Source: Salibacterium salarium (GTDB lineage Bacteria; Bacillota; Bacilli; Bacillales; Marinococcaceae). Taken from it: a stretch of DNA of 64,000 nt. The stretch is from contig NZ_JAUSUM010000003.1 in assembly GCF_030813635.1 (NCBI RefSeq), positions 310,001 to 374,000 of the forward strand, read 5' to 3'. Positions 17,242-25,535 of this stretch are shown here, one piece after another (within the stretch, counting starts at the first letter, position 1; each line of letters begins with the position of its first letter). The translations under genes and the position numbers were made by a program. A model generated the notes under the pieces. That model was given only the letters and a program-made list of their open reading frames with translations, ran no database searches and was not told the DNA's origin.

Positions 17242-17735
17242 ACTCATACATAAGAAATCAAAAAGGCTACGCGATGTTAGTTGTTCTTCTAACCATAACA
17301 ATAATAGGAATTATGGTACCTGTAGTTATGTCTAATATAATGAATAGTTCTACTCAATATAGTGAAACAGAGGAAGATATTCAATTAAACAAACTCGCCG
17401 AAATGGGGGCATTTCATTTCGCAAAAGAAGCAGAAAGGATAAAAGAACAAACGAAAACTTCGATTGAAAACATGGAAAAAATGGAAGACGACGATGATGT
17501 GGAGTTGATGTTTTATACTTATATAGAAAACTCTTCATTGAATGGATATGAGAAAACCATCACTCTCGAAGAAAATCAAGAACAGTTCACAATTACCCAA
17601 AACACCATGAATCGCCATGAAGATAAAATAGTTATCGATTATACTGTCTCTCCGTCTTTGAACGGCGGGTCAAACCAGGGAGAACCCCTGAACGAAACGA
17701 TTACTATACGTGCCAATGAAAATGATAACAACTAG
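17238..17735 (+). CDS. PilX-like pilin-associated protein
   Basis: 165 residues with an N-terminal basic leader (NSYIRNQKG) and a hydrophobic helix beginning YAMLVVLLTITIIGIM. It lacks the +5 Glu, as PilX/GspK-type minor pilins often do. The head is acidic and rich in Thr/Asn, without Cys. It is coupled to the PilV-like gene by an ATGA overlap. It stops three bases before the convergent TetR gene ends. With its neighbours it probably forms the tip or a surface-exposed complex using assembly machinery encoded elsewhere, for example ComG. Confidence 0.65.
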   Translation: MNSYIRNQKGYAMLVVLLTITIIGIMVPVVMSNIMNSSTQYSETEEDIQLNKLAEMGAFHFAKEAERIKEQTKTSIENMEKMEDDDDVELMFYTYIENSSLNGYEKTITLEENQEQFTITQNTMNRHEDKIVIDYTVSPSLNGGSNQGEPLNETITIRANENDNN

Positions 17736-17738
17736 AAA

Positions 17739-18371
17739 TTAGTACCCTGTAATACCATAAAATCCTAACATCGCAGCGCTGGTTGCCATCTTTTCAGCAG
17801 ACACATCCGGTTTATAATTAATATCTAGATTTGGGCCGAATAACCAGCTTGAAATTGTCCCAATAACCATATTTGTAATGAGCGTCGATTGTATAGACAC
17901 ATCCATGTTTTGGGGAAGCAGATTTAACTCTCTCGCTCGTACTAAATTGCGTTGAGATGCCTTTTCTATAGCGGTAAACGTTTCCGATGCAGCCTTATGT
18001 ATAGGAGTATCTGCCCCAACTCCCTTGATCAAAAGAAGAATCATCAAGTTCCGGTTTTCCTCGGCAAAAGTGAAAAAATCGTAAAATAAACGATTGGTCT
18101 CCAGCAACATTTCTTCCACGGTTGCTTCTTCGTTTCGATAGCCTTGTTCTAATACTTTCAACAGTTCTTTTTTACCTTCTTCAATGATGTACAAGGCTGA
18201 TTCCTCTTTACTCCTAAAATACCAATAAAACGTTCCTTGAGACACTCCTGCCTCCTTTACTACATCAGAAACAGCCGTCTTATGATAACCATTCAAAGCA
18301 AATTGACTCAACGCTACATCCGTCAGTTGTTGTTTTCTTTCCACCGTTTCTATCTTCCGTTGACTGCTCAT
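17739..18371 (-). CDS. TetR/AcrR-family transcriptional regulator
   Basis: 210 residues. The N-terminal helix-turn-helix is clear: ALSQFALNGYHKTAVSDVVKEAGVSQGTFYWYFRSKEESA (residues about 18-57 overall). The C-terminal ligand domain is helical and matches the TetR class with MLLLIKGVGADTP and an aromatic tail. AGGA lies four bases before the ATG. The gene stands alone between the convergent pilin genes and a terminator, and its target is not evident. Confidence 0.88.
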   Translation of the reverse strand: MSSQRKIETVERKQQLTDVALSQFALNGYHKTAVSDVVKEAGVSQGTFYWYFRSKEESALYIIEEGKKELLKVLEQGYRNEEATVEEMLLETNRLFYDFFTFAEENRNLMILLLIKGVGADTPIHKAASETFTAIEKASQRNLVRARELNLLPQNMDVSIQSTLITNMVIGTISSWLFGPNLDINYKPDVSAEKMATSAAMLGFYGITGY

Positions 18372-18467
18372 TTTATCCTGTATTCCCCCTGTAATTCATG
18401 ATTGTATAGTTATTAATACCTACAATTTTACTATATTTAAATAAAGGAAACTACATTATCAAAAAAT

Positions 18468-18500
18468 GAACCAGACTTTGGGTGATACCAAATCTGGTTC
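18468..18500 (-). terminator. Terminator after the LOG-family gene
   Basis: GAACCAGA and TCTGGTTC form the outer stem, extended by TTTGG/CCAAA. On the minus strand it is followed by ATTTTTTG. Confidence 0.75.
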
Positions 18501-18556
18501 AATATCTTATTTTTTATAACCCCGCCGGTCAATCAAACGTTTGTTTAAGCTCGGGC

Positions 18557-19129
18557 TTAACGGTTATTATACGTTTTCACAGCAGGGGCTGTATATGTTT
18601 CAAACTGCTCTATTAAACGGACCGGAGATTCATCGACCAACGCCATATTACGATACGTCTCTGACAAGAATTGTTCATCTGTCATATGGTAAAATAACGA
18701 AACAAGTGGATCATAATAGTGATTAATATTTAACAGCCCGCATGGTTTCTGATGCAACCCGAGCTGTGCCCATGTAAAAATTTCAATAAATTCTTCTAAC
18801 GTACCAGGTCCCCCAGGCAATGCAATAAACCCATCTGCATAATCTGCCATTTTCGCTTTGCGCTCATGCATCGTTTCAACAACTATTAACTCCGTCACAT
18901 TCGGATGAGCTATTTCTCGGTCCTTCAACTTTTTCGGAATGACCCCAATAACGTCACCGCCTTCTTCCATCGCAGCGTCTGCTACAGCTCCCATCAGCCC
19001 AACACTTGCTCCTCCATAAACAAGAGTGATATTTCGTCTAGCTAGTTCTTTCCCTAGAAGAACGGCTCCTTCCTTATAAACAGATGATGCCCCCTCACTC
19101 GAACCACAAAATACTGCTAATCGTTCCAA
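18557..19129 (-). CDS. yvdD: LOG-family nucleotide 5'-monophosphate phosphoribohydrolase
   Basis: 190 residues with the Rossmann-like lysine-decarboxylase-like fold of the LOG family. The two signatures are the phosphate site VFCGSSEGA with GGASVGLMGAVADAA, and the catalytic ALPGGPGTLEEFIE (the PGGxGTxxE motif). LOG enzymes release a free base from a nucleoside 5'-monophosphate, typically cytokinin ribotides or AMP. The start is TTG 19129 with GGAGGAG upstream. The length and motifs match B. subtilis YvdD. Confidence 0.9.
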   Translation of the reverse strand: MERLAVFCGSSEGASSVYKEGAVLLGKELARRNITLVYGGASVGLMGAVADAAMEEGGDVIGVIPKKLKDREIAHPNVTELIVVETMHERKAKMADYADGFIALPGGPGTLEEFIEIFTWAQLGLHQKPCGLLNINHYYDPLVSLFYHMTDEQFLSETYRNMALVDESPVRLIEQFETYTAPAVKTYNNR

Positions 19130-19163
19130 TTGCGTCTCCTCCTTTTATTTCCTTACACATGTA

Positions 19164-19586
19164 TCATCGATTTGAATGTTGACTCCTATTTATAACATAC
19201 GTACGAGCTAACAAGTCATGCAGCCCTGTAGAGTTTTTACGAAATGCAATCATAATAAAACCAATACCGAGCATAAAAAAAGATAAGAACTGAAATATGT
19301 ACCTTCCGGTTGCAGCCAAAATCGATATTTTATCCCCCTTTTTATTTACAATTTTCATCTTTAATATCACTTTACCTGGTGTTGCTTGAAGACCGGTCAC
19401 AGGAAAAACAACCATATACAAAGTACCGATTAACGCGAATAAAACGTATAACCATTGATTTTCCAGTAAACTAGTCGTTCCATATATAATATAACTAAAT
19501 AATTGAAATGGCACCGTCAAAATAACGCTATCTAAAAGAAATGCCAATAATCGAATCCAAAAACCTGAATATACATAATCCTCCAC
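19164..19586 (-). CDS. RDD-family membrane protein
   Basis: 140 residues with three hydrophobic helices. The family motif is visible: SGFWIRLLAFLLDSVIL (Arg-Asp pair), then TPGKVILKMKIVNKKG, and HDLLARTYVI at the end. RDD proteins are of uncertain function; some have been tied to ion transport. The start is GTG 19586. It is 34 bases upstream of the LOG gene and probably on the same transcript. Confidence 0.85.
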   Translation of the reverse strand: MEDYVYSGFWIRLLAFLLDSVILTVPFQLFSYIIYGTTSLLENQWLYVLFALIGTLYMVVFPVTGLQATPGKVILKMKIVNKKGDKISILAATGRYIFQFLSFFMLGIGFIMIAFRKNSTGLHDLLARTYVINRSQHSNR

Positions 19587-19725
19587 GGCTTCAACGCCCT
19601 TTCGTACTTAAACATTAAAAATCTTACCTTGCTATTTCTCCCCCATTTTCCACCTTTTCACTGTACCAAATCTAATATCTCTTATGCTACTTTTTTCGAG
19701 TATTCATTACCGAACATACAAAAAA

Positions 19726-19755
19726 TTGTCCTAGCGACACTAGTCACTAGGACAA
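19726..19755 (-). terminator. Terminator after the GH4 glucosidase gene
   Basis: TTGTCCTAG and CTAGGACAA form a 9-bp stem around a 12-base loop. On the minus strand it is followed by TTTTTTG. The left side lies in the gap between the glucosidase and RDD genes. Confidence 0.8.
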
Positions 19756-19762
19756 CACTGAA

Positions 19763-21085
19763 TTACGCTTCTGTTTTTTGAAAAAATTGCGGTAAGTAAG
19801 GTTTATGTGCCTCAAGCATCTCGTCCACAATTTCTTTGGCAATCGTATCTGAAGGGGTCAACGGGTTAATCGTTAAAGCAAGTACGGCTTTCCCGTAATC
19901 ACCTGTGACCGCCGCCTCTGCAGATATTCTTTCAAACGATTTGATTTCTTGAACAAGTCCTCGTACTTGCACAGGTAAATCTCCAACAGCAATGGGCTTA
20001 GGTCCTTCTTTTGTAATAACACAACTTACTTCTACCGCAGATTCGTCAGGAATACTTGCAATAGCTCCATTATTCACCGTATTAACCGGTTGAATATCGC
20101 CCTTATCCGTATAAATAGAAGTAATTAGCCGAACGGCTGCATCCGAATAATAGGCTCCACCACGCTCTTCTAGTTGAGGTGGCTTTATTGTAAGATCTGG
20201 ATCCTTGTATAACTCGAACAATTCTTGTTCCAACTTTTGAACAACTTCTGCCCGTGTTCCTTCTTCTTTTGCACTCTTATTATTTTTTTCAATCATTTCA
20301 TCCGTTTTGTAATAATACATGTGATACGGGCAGGTCATCACATTTAAGGATTTCAAAAAGTCCGGATCCCACCCCATTCCTTCAATATTTTTTACAAAAC
20401 TGCTATGTTCTGGCTCAGACAGTAATTCCATTACTTTTTCCTTCACACTCACTCCATCCACATAAACGTCCAAACCATACACCATATGATTTAACCCAGC
20501 GAAATCAATACGAACGCGAGAATGATCGACATCCATTAATTCAGCAATGCCCATTTCCATTCCAATAGGGACATTACAAAGCCCGATTACTTTTTGGATA
20601 GAGGAATAACGTAATACTGCCTCTGTCACCATACCCGCTGGATTTGTGAAGTTGATGAGCCATGCATTTGGGCACAACTCTTCCATGTCCTTGCATATAT
20701 CCAAAATGACTGGAATGGTACGCAGTCCTTTAAACAGTCCGCCCGGGCCATTCGTTTCCTGCCCTAATACCCCATACTTCATTGGAATACTTTCATCCTT
20801 CGCACGGGCATCAAGCAAACCCACTCGAAACTGGGTTGTCACAAAGTCTGCATCTTGCAGTGCCTCTTTTCTATCTAAGGTTAAGTGAACTTCAATAGGA
20901 AGACCTGCTTTTTCAATCATTCGTTTTGCCAGATTGCCAACGATTTCAAGTTTTTCTTTACCTTCTTCTACGTCTACGAGCCACAGCTCTTGCACTGGTA
21001 ACTCTTCATATCTTCTAATAAAACCTTCTACTAATTCAGGAGTGTAACTAGACCCTCCGCCTATTGTCGCAATTTTAATTCCCAT
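19763..21085 (-). CDS. licH: 6-phospho-beta-glucosidase, GH4 family
   Basis: 440 residues. GH4 enzymes cleave phosphorylated disaccharides by an NAD+ and Mn2+ dependent redox mechanism. The NAD site is IATIGGGSSYTPELVEGF (4-21). Further markers are QFRVGLLDARAKDE, GVLGQETNGPGGL, NFTNPAGMVTEA, the metal-binding Cys in GLCNVPIG, and GLNHMV with the partner His. All fit LicH/CelF-type enzymes, which act inside the cell on PTS-imported beta-glucosides. No PTS gene is adjacent, so the uptake system must be elsewhere. GGAGGTG precedes ATG 21085. A weak inverted repeat lies upstream. Confidence 0.92.
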   Translation of the reverse strand: MGIKIATIGGGSSYTPELVEGFIRRYEELPVQELWLVDVEEGKEKLEIVGNLAKRMIEKAGLPIEVHLTLDRKEALQDADFVTTQFRVGLLDARAKDESIPMKYGVLGQETNGPGGLFKGLRTIPVILDICKDMEELCPNAWLINFTNPAGMVTEAVLRYSSIQKVIGLCNVPIGMEMGIAELMDVDHSRVRIDFAGLNHMVYGLDVYVDGVSVKEKVMELLSEPEHSSFVKNIEGMGWDPDFLKSLNVMTCPYHMYYYKTDEMIEKNNKSAKEEGTRAEVVQKLEQELFELYKDPDLTIKPPQLEERGGAYYSDAAVRLITSIYTDKGDIQPVNTVNNGAIASIPDESAVEVSCVITKEGPKPIAVGDLPVQVRGLVQEIKSFERISAEAAVTGDYGKAVLALTINPLTPSDTIAKEIVDEMLEAHKPYLPQFFQKTEA

Positions 21086-21118
21086 AATTTAATAACACCT
21101 CCACCTTATATTGTAATG

Positions 21119-21137
21119 ATGTATGATAAAAATACAT
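21119..21137. promoter_or_regulatory. Inverted repeat upstream of licH-like gene
   Basis: ATGTAT, 7-base gap, ATACAT, about 34 bases upstream of the glucosidase start. It could be an operator for a sugar-responsive regulator; the RpiR-family gene at 24712 is a possible but unproven partner. Confidence 0.25.
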
Positions 21138-21219
21138 ACACTTTCTGGTTTCTTGTGCCATATAACGTAGATAGTGATTTGTTTCAAAAATGTAACACAT
21201 TGTTTTCCTTCTAATCTTA

Positions 21220-21877
21220 TTAACATTTTAATTCACTCTTACTAAATGTATAAGTGGAGACAACGAAAGACAAAAGAAAAGTTATCGTTATCACAAGAGT
21301 AAAGATTGGCATTGAATCTACGGGACTTTCATCTGTTGAGGAAATAGCAAACGCTAGTTGAGCCCACGGGTAAAACATTCCAGCACGAAATGAATAAGCA
21401 GCAAATACCAATAGAGACAATATTACATTAATCCCCAATGGAATACCGAAACTTTTGATTTTAAAAGATAACCATAATTGGACAGTAGCCAATGTAAATG
21501 TCCCCACCCAACTTAAGATAACGGCGGATAAGAGAAAAGACCATGGTATCGTACTATCAATATTAATTAATCCTCCTATGAGAAAAAAAGCTATAAGAAT
21601 TATTTGCATCATTAATATGAAAGCCAGTACTATAAACAGCTTAGATAAGTAGATCGTTTTTTTGGGAATTGGGAGGGAGAATTGAAGTTTCCATCCTCCA
21701 CTTAGATGTTCGGTTCGACAGACAAATGCAGCAAAAAGTCCTGAAGATATTGGGAGAAAGATTATCCCATAAAAAAGAGTAACTTGTGTCCATGCTTCTA
21801 GCCATGCATTATCATCAGCTTTATTCACTAAAATATCATAATTCGCCAGAAAATTTGCATATCCCAGTTCATAAGGT
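21220..21877 (-). pseudogene. ABC-2 permease of lantibiotic-immunity type, N-terminally truncated
   Basis: The readable frame from GTG 21828 gives 202 residues with five hydrophobic helices (LPISSGLFAAFVC; FIVLAFILMMQIILIAFFLI; and so on). Motifs such as GWKLQFSLPIPKKTIYLSKL are typical of SpaE/MutE/EpiG-like ABC-2 permeases that protect against lantibiotics. The same frame continues upstream of the GTG with family-like sequence (ELGYANFLANYDILV) until a stop at 21880-21878, and no start codon or ribosome site is present there. About 35-40 N-terminal residues, with the first helix, are therefore missing. No partner ATPase is adjacent. This looks like a remnant cut off next to the BceB-like gene. 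Confidence 0.65.
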
Positions 21878-21904
21878 TAGAAAACTACTAAAGATTCTCG
21901 TTAA

Positions 21905-23761
21905 CTAGACATCCTTGTCTGGAAGAACCATTTCTTTATACATTTTTACCGTAAGTAGATAGTAAAGTGCGTAAATTAGGATAAATAACGCTATAGATAC
22001 CCAAATACGATAATATGGTTCATAAATAATAAACGAAAACATATTCATTCCGATGAGAACATGTGTGACACCTAAAATTGCCGGAAACAAGAAAACAAGA
22101 AATAATTCTTTATACACCGAACGTTCCAAAAGCTTCTTTTTCACTCCGATTTTCCGCAGCATTTCATATCTTGAAATATCTTGATTTGCTCCAGACAACA
22201 CTTTAAACATAAGACAACTTGCCATCATAGCCAAAAACGCAACACCTAAGAAAAATCCCATAAAAACAGTTCCCGTAGCCACTGTGTCGTAACTTTTATA
22301 CATGGCGTATTTACTTGTCACCCCATAAGATTCCTCGGCTGTTTCCGTATCCATCTGTTCTTGTTTAATCTCATCTAGTGCTGCCCATTGATCGGTATAG
22401 GCCATAAAATCATCTGTTTTACCGACAAAAACAGTCTGTTCTTCTGATTCTATGTCTTCATATACATTCTGAGAAACAATTAAGGGCTGATTCGTGTAGG
22501 TGTCTTGGAGAGTATTCAAAAAAAGCGACCATTCATGTTCCATTTCAAACGAACCATTTCTTGCCTTGTCTTGAACATCTCTTAAGGAATCTTTTTCATC
22601 CGGCAATGCCGCTTCTAAACGTTTCACTTCCGTACTTTCTCTGACCATTTCCGTATTAATAAGTGGACGCTGATCTTCCAAGTCTTCCTTTAGAAAATAA
22701 TCGAATTCACCATCCGCTTTATAGCGATACTCACTCTCTTCGATAAAGGGAATCTTATCGATTATATTTTCCTCTTCTGCACTTGGGGTATGTATCGTTG
22801 TATCATACACCATTGTTCTATCGACAGTTATTTCCCCGTTGTTTTTAAAAGCCAACCCGCCAGATATTGCTCCAGCACCTAAAGCAATCAGCATCGCAAC
22901 CGTAGCCAGTAATTTTTTCAAGCTATGTACTCGAAACATCAACTGCGAAAACGTAAAAGACTGTATCCCTTTTTCATTCCATTTGCGATTATACTTAAGA
23001 CATTTCACAATCATCGGTATGAACGAAGAAAAGATCAAATAGGTTCCAAGTGTTGTCATAATAGCTGATGAAAACACTCCGATTTCCCGCAACTGTTCCA
23101 TAAAAATGAGAGAAACATAGCCTATCATTAAGGAAATGATACCGGCAATAATCGTTATAATATTTGCCTTCTCTTTCATAACTGTTTTATCTGCCTTTGC
23201 GTCGGCGTTAACAAGATCCAGCACTTCTATTTTCGAAAGTCTAACGTGGTTCCAAATAGAGGTCACAAAAAATAGGAACAAAAAGAAGCCAAATGTAACC
23301 AACATAGAAGGAGTATAAAAAGATTGATACCCATCCAGTGATACATTCATCTGTCCCATGATTAAGCGCGCCACAAGTGCAGAAAGTCCAATCCCCACTG
23401 CGACTCCAATGATTAGGGCAATAATACCGATAAGCATATTTTCGACGAACATGAGATTCTTAATGTAACGCTTTTTCGCTCCTAAAAGCATAAACACTCC
23501 ATATTCTTTCTGACGCAAAGAAAGCAAAAAAGTATTTGTATACAAAATATAGAAAAATGTAACCGCAGCAAGTAAAACGGATCCTACATTAAAGATAAGC
23601 TGCATCGAATTAATCATCGCATAATCACTGGTGAATCCTTTATTTAAGGCAAGCGTTTGAAACATATAAAAAATCGCAATTGCCATTACTAACCCTGTCA
23701 AAAGTACAATGTAATCTTTTCGTTTACTTTTCATCCCATTCCAAGCTAATTTCACCAACAT
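21905..23761 (-). CDS. BceB-type FtsX-like permease (module 1)
   Basis: 618 residues with ten hydrophobic helices in the BceB pattern: TM1 (18-37), a group of helices to about 310, a large extracellular domain (about 315-510) between TM7 and TM8, then three C-terminal helices. FtsX-domain motifs RQKEYGVFMLLGAKKR and DISRYEMLRKIGVKKK are present. Such permeases, with a BceA-type ATPase, free lipid II cycle intermediates from peptide antibiotics and signal to a partner kinase. AGGGGGG precedes the ATG. It lies 18 bases after its ATPase gene. No kinase/regulator pair is adjacent; the BceRS-like pair at 38-40 kb is the nearest. Confidence 0.85.
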   Translation of the reverse strand: MLVKLAWNGMKSKRKDYIVLLTGLVMAIAIFYMFQTLALNKGFTSDYAMINSMQLIFNVGSVLLAAVTFFYILYTNTFLLSLRQKEYGVFMLLGAKKRYIKNLMFVENMLIGIIALIIGVAVGIGLSALVARLIMGQMNVSLDGYQSFYTPSMLVTFGFFLFLFFVTSIWNHVRLSKIEVLDLVNADAKADKTVMKEKANIITIIAGIISLMIGYVSLIFMEQLREIGVFSSAIMTTLGTYLIFSSFIPMIVKCLKYNRKWNEKGIQSFTFSQLMFRVHSLKKLLATVAMLIALGAGAISGGLAFKNNGEITVDRTMVYDTTIHTPSAEEENIIDKIPFIEESEYRYKADGEFDYFLKEDLEDQRPLINTEMVRESTEVKRLEAALPDEKDSLRDVQDKARNGSFEMEHEWSLFLNTLQDTYTNQPLIVSQNVYEDIESEEQTVFVGKTDDFMAYTDQWAALDEIKQEQMDTETAEESYGVTSKYAMYKSYDTVATGTVFMGFFLGVAFLAMMASCLMFKVLSGANQDISRYEMLRKIGVKKKLLERSVYKELFLVFLFPAILGVTHVLIGMNMFSFIIYEPYYRIWVSIALFILIYALYYLLTVKMYKEMVLPDKDV

Positions 23762-23779
23762 AGAAATCCCCCCTTTTCA

Positions 23780-24541
23780 TTACAGTTTTTTCTTCCCTGC
23801 TTCCGCCAACTCATCGAGTATTTCTTTAAAAAATTCTTCTCTTGTCCCGGTTCGTTGTATTTCTTTATACAAATCCCCATCCTCTAAAAACAAAATTCGC
23901 TGACAATAGCTTGCACTAAGCGCATCATGAGTTACCATCATAATAGAAACATTATGGTCCTCATTTAATTGCTTAAGTGTTTCTAGTAAACTCGCAGCAT
24001 TATTCGAATCCAACGCTCCCGTTGGTTCATCCGCTAAGATAATATTCGGATCGTGAACAAGTGCTCGTGCCGCTGCTGTTCGTTGTTTTTGACCACCGGA
24101 GATAATGGCGGGGTATTTATCTAATATATCTTTGATATCCAATATGTCTGCTACGTTTTCTACACGTTCTTTCCCTTTCTTTCCCGTTATATTCTGAAGA
24201 AAGAGAGGTAGTGCGATATTTTCGTACACGGTCATACTCTCCAATAGGTTGAAATCCTGAAAAATAAAACCTAATTTCTGCGCACGAAATTCGGCCAAAG
24301 CATCTTGATTCATAGCTGTAATATTGGTCCCAGCAATCTCTATATCCCCCTGTGTCACCTTATCCAGAGTCGAAATAACATTCAAAAGCGTTGTTTTCCC
24401 AGAGCCTGATGCCCCCATGATTCCAATGAATTCGCCTTCGTGAATCGAAAAAGATATATCTTGTAATGCTCGATATTTATTTTCATTCTTTTTTCCATAA
24501 ACCTTGTCAACGTTACGTACATCCACTACAGAATATGTCAT
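23780..24541 (-). CDS. BceA-type ABC transporter ATP-binding protein (module 1)
   Basis: 253 residues from ATG 24541 (GGAGGG five bases before; the longer in-frame start lacks a ribosome site). Walker A GASGSGKTTLL, Q-loop FIFQDFNLLESMTVYENIALP, the signature ISGGQKQRTAAARAL, Walker B IILADEPTGALD and the H-loop MMVTHD are all intact. The Q-loop wording and downstream EDGDLYKEIQRTGTREEFFKEI tail are typical of the BceA/YxdL/PsdA group. It pairs with the permease directly downstream. A perfect palindrome overlaps its likely -10 region, so transcription may be controlled by a dedicated repressor. Confidence 0.9.
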   Translation of the reverse strand: MTYSVVDVRNVDKVYGKKNENKYRALQDISFSIHEGEFIGIMGASGSGKTTLLNVISTLDKVTQGDIEIAGTNITAMNQDALAEFRAQKLGFIFQDFNLLESMTVYENIALPLFLQNITGKKGKERVENVADILDIKDILDKYPAIISGGQKQRTAAARALVHDPNIILADEPTGALDSNNAASLLETLKQLNEDHNVSIMMVTHDALSASYCQRILFLEDGDLYKEIQRTGTREEFFKEILDELAEAGKKKL

Positions 24542-24575
24542 GTATACCCTCCACCATTGCATTATTTGTATCACT

Positions 24576-24596
24576 TGTATTATTTTAAATAATACA
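24576..24596. promoter_or_regulatory. 21-bp palindrome in the promoter of BceAB module 1
   Basis: Arms TGTATTATTT and AAATAATACA with a single central base, a perfect 10+1+10 inverted repeat. On the minus strand a -35-like TTTACT, 17-base spacer and -10-like TAAAAT overlap it, so a bound protein would block the promoter. It differs from the CTTACA-N4-TGTAAG repeat used at the second module. Confidence 0.5.
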
Positions 24597-24711
24597 GTTT
24601 GAGTAGTAAAGTGTTTTTCCAAAATTAGTAGTTTCTTTTATGTAACAGTGTGTTTCTCTGAATGGCTATGTTATGATTTGAAATAGATGGAATACGAAAG
24701 GGGAAGGCTTG

Positions 24712-25446
24712 ATGTTTACAAATGAAGAAATAGCTTCCTTCAATGAATTGGAGACCTCTTTGTACGACTATATTACTCAAAACACTGAAAAAGTGGCATA
24801 TATGCGGATTCGTGAGCTGGCGCAAGCAACCCACGTGTCAACGACGACGATATTACGTTTTTGTAGAAAAATGAATTGTGAAGGTTTTTCCGAGTTTAAA
24901 GTGAAGTTGAAACTACATTTGGAAAATAATAAAACAACGGTATTGAAAGGTTCCCATCATTCGGTGACGGAATTTTTCGAGAGGACATTGGCGGGAAATG
25001 TAGAGGAAAAAATAAAAACAGCCGCCGACATTGTCACCAAAGCTGATCATGTTATATTTATCGGCATCGGCAGTTCTGGTATTTTAGCTGAATATGGAGC
25101 ACGATACTTCTCAAGCCTAGGGAAGTTTTCTGTATATATTAAAGACCCTCACTTTCCTATTCATACTAATATTCTGCAAAACAGCGTTACGATTGCCTTA
25201 TCAGTGTCAGGGGAGAACAATTACACGACTACTCATATTCATCAACTAAAGCAAAAAGGCAGTCAAATAATCAGTATTACTAATACAAAGCACTCTACCA
25301 TATCGAAAATTTCTGATGTGAATATTCCATATTATGTAACAGAAGAAAAGTTAGAAGGATCAAACATTACAACCCAGGTTCCAGTTGTTTATATTTTAGA
25401 AACGATGGCACGAGAAGTACATAAACAAAACGAACAGCATGAATAA
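24712..25446 (+). CDS. RpiR/MurR-family transcriptional regulator
   Basis: 244 residues from ATG 24712 (AAGGGGAAGG upstream). The N-terminal HTH_6 domain spans about residues 1-75 (MRIRELAQATHVSTTTILRFCRKMNCEGFSEFK), and the C-terminal SIS sugar-phosphate-binding domain spans about 100-235 (IFIGIGSSGILAEYGARYF; IALSVSGENNYT). Members respond to phosphosugars. The GH4 glucosidase 3.6 kb away is the nearest sugar-phosphate gene, but they are separated by the transporter genes. It is divergent from BceAB module 1. Confidence 0.88.
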   Translation: MFTNEEIASFNELETSLYDYITQNTEKVAYMRIRELAQATHVSTTTILRFCRKMNCEGFSEFKVKLKLHLENNKTTVLKGSHHSVTEFFERTLAGNVEEKIKTAADIVTKADHVIFIGIGSSGILAEYGARYFSSLGKFSVYIKDPHFPIHTNILQNSVTIALSVSGENNYTTTHIHQLKQKGSQIISITNTKHSTISKISDVNIPYYVTEEKLEGSNITTQVPVVYILETMAREVHKQNEQHE

Positions 25447-25535
25447 TAGTTTTGCATTTTGCAAATTGCCATTCATTTTTTTCCTATATGATAAATAAAA
25501 TAGCATAAGGAGAAAATAGAAAGGAGGCAGTCATT

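Noticed and set aside
18541-18726. Plus-strand 61-codon frame inside the LOG gene
   Set aside because: Shadow of the LOG-family gene, whose PGGxGTxxE motif is intact.
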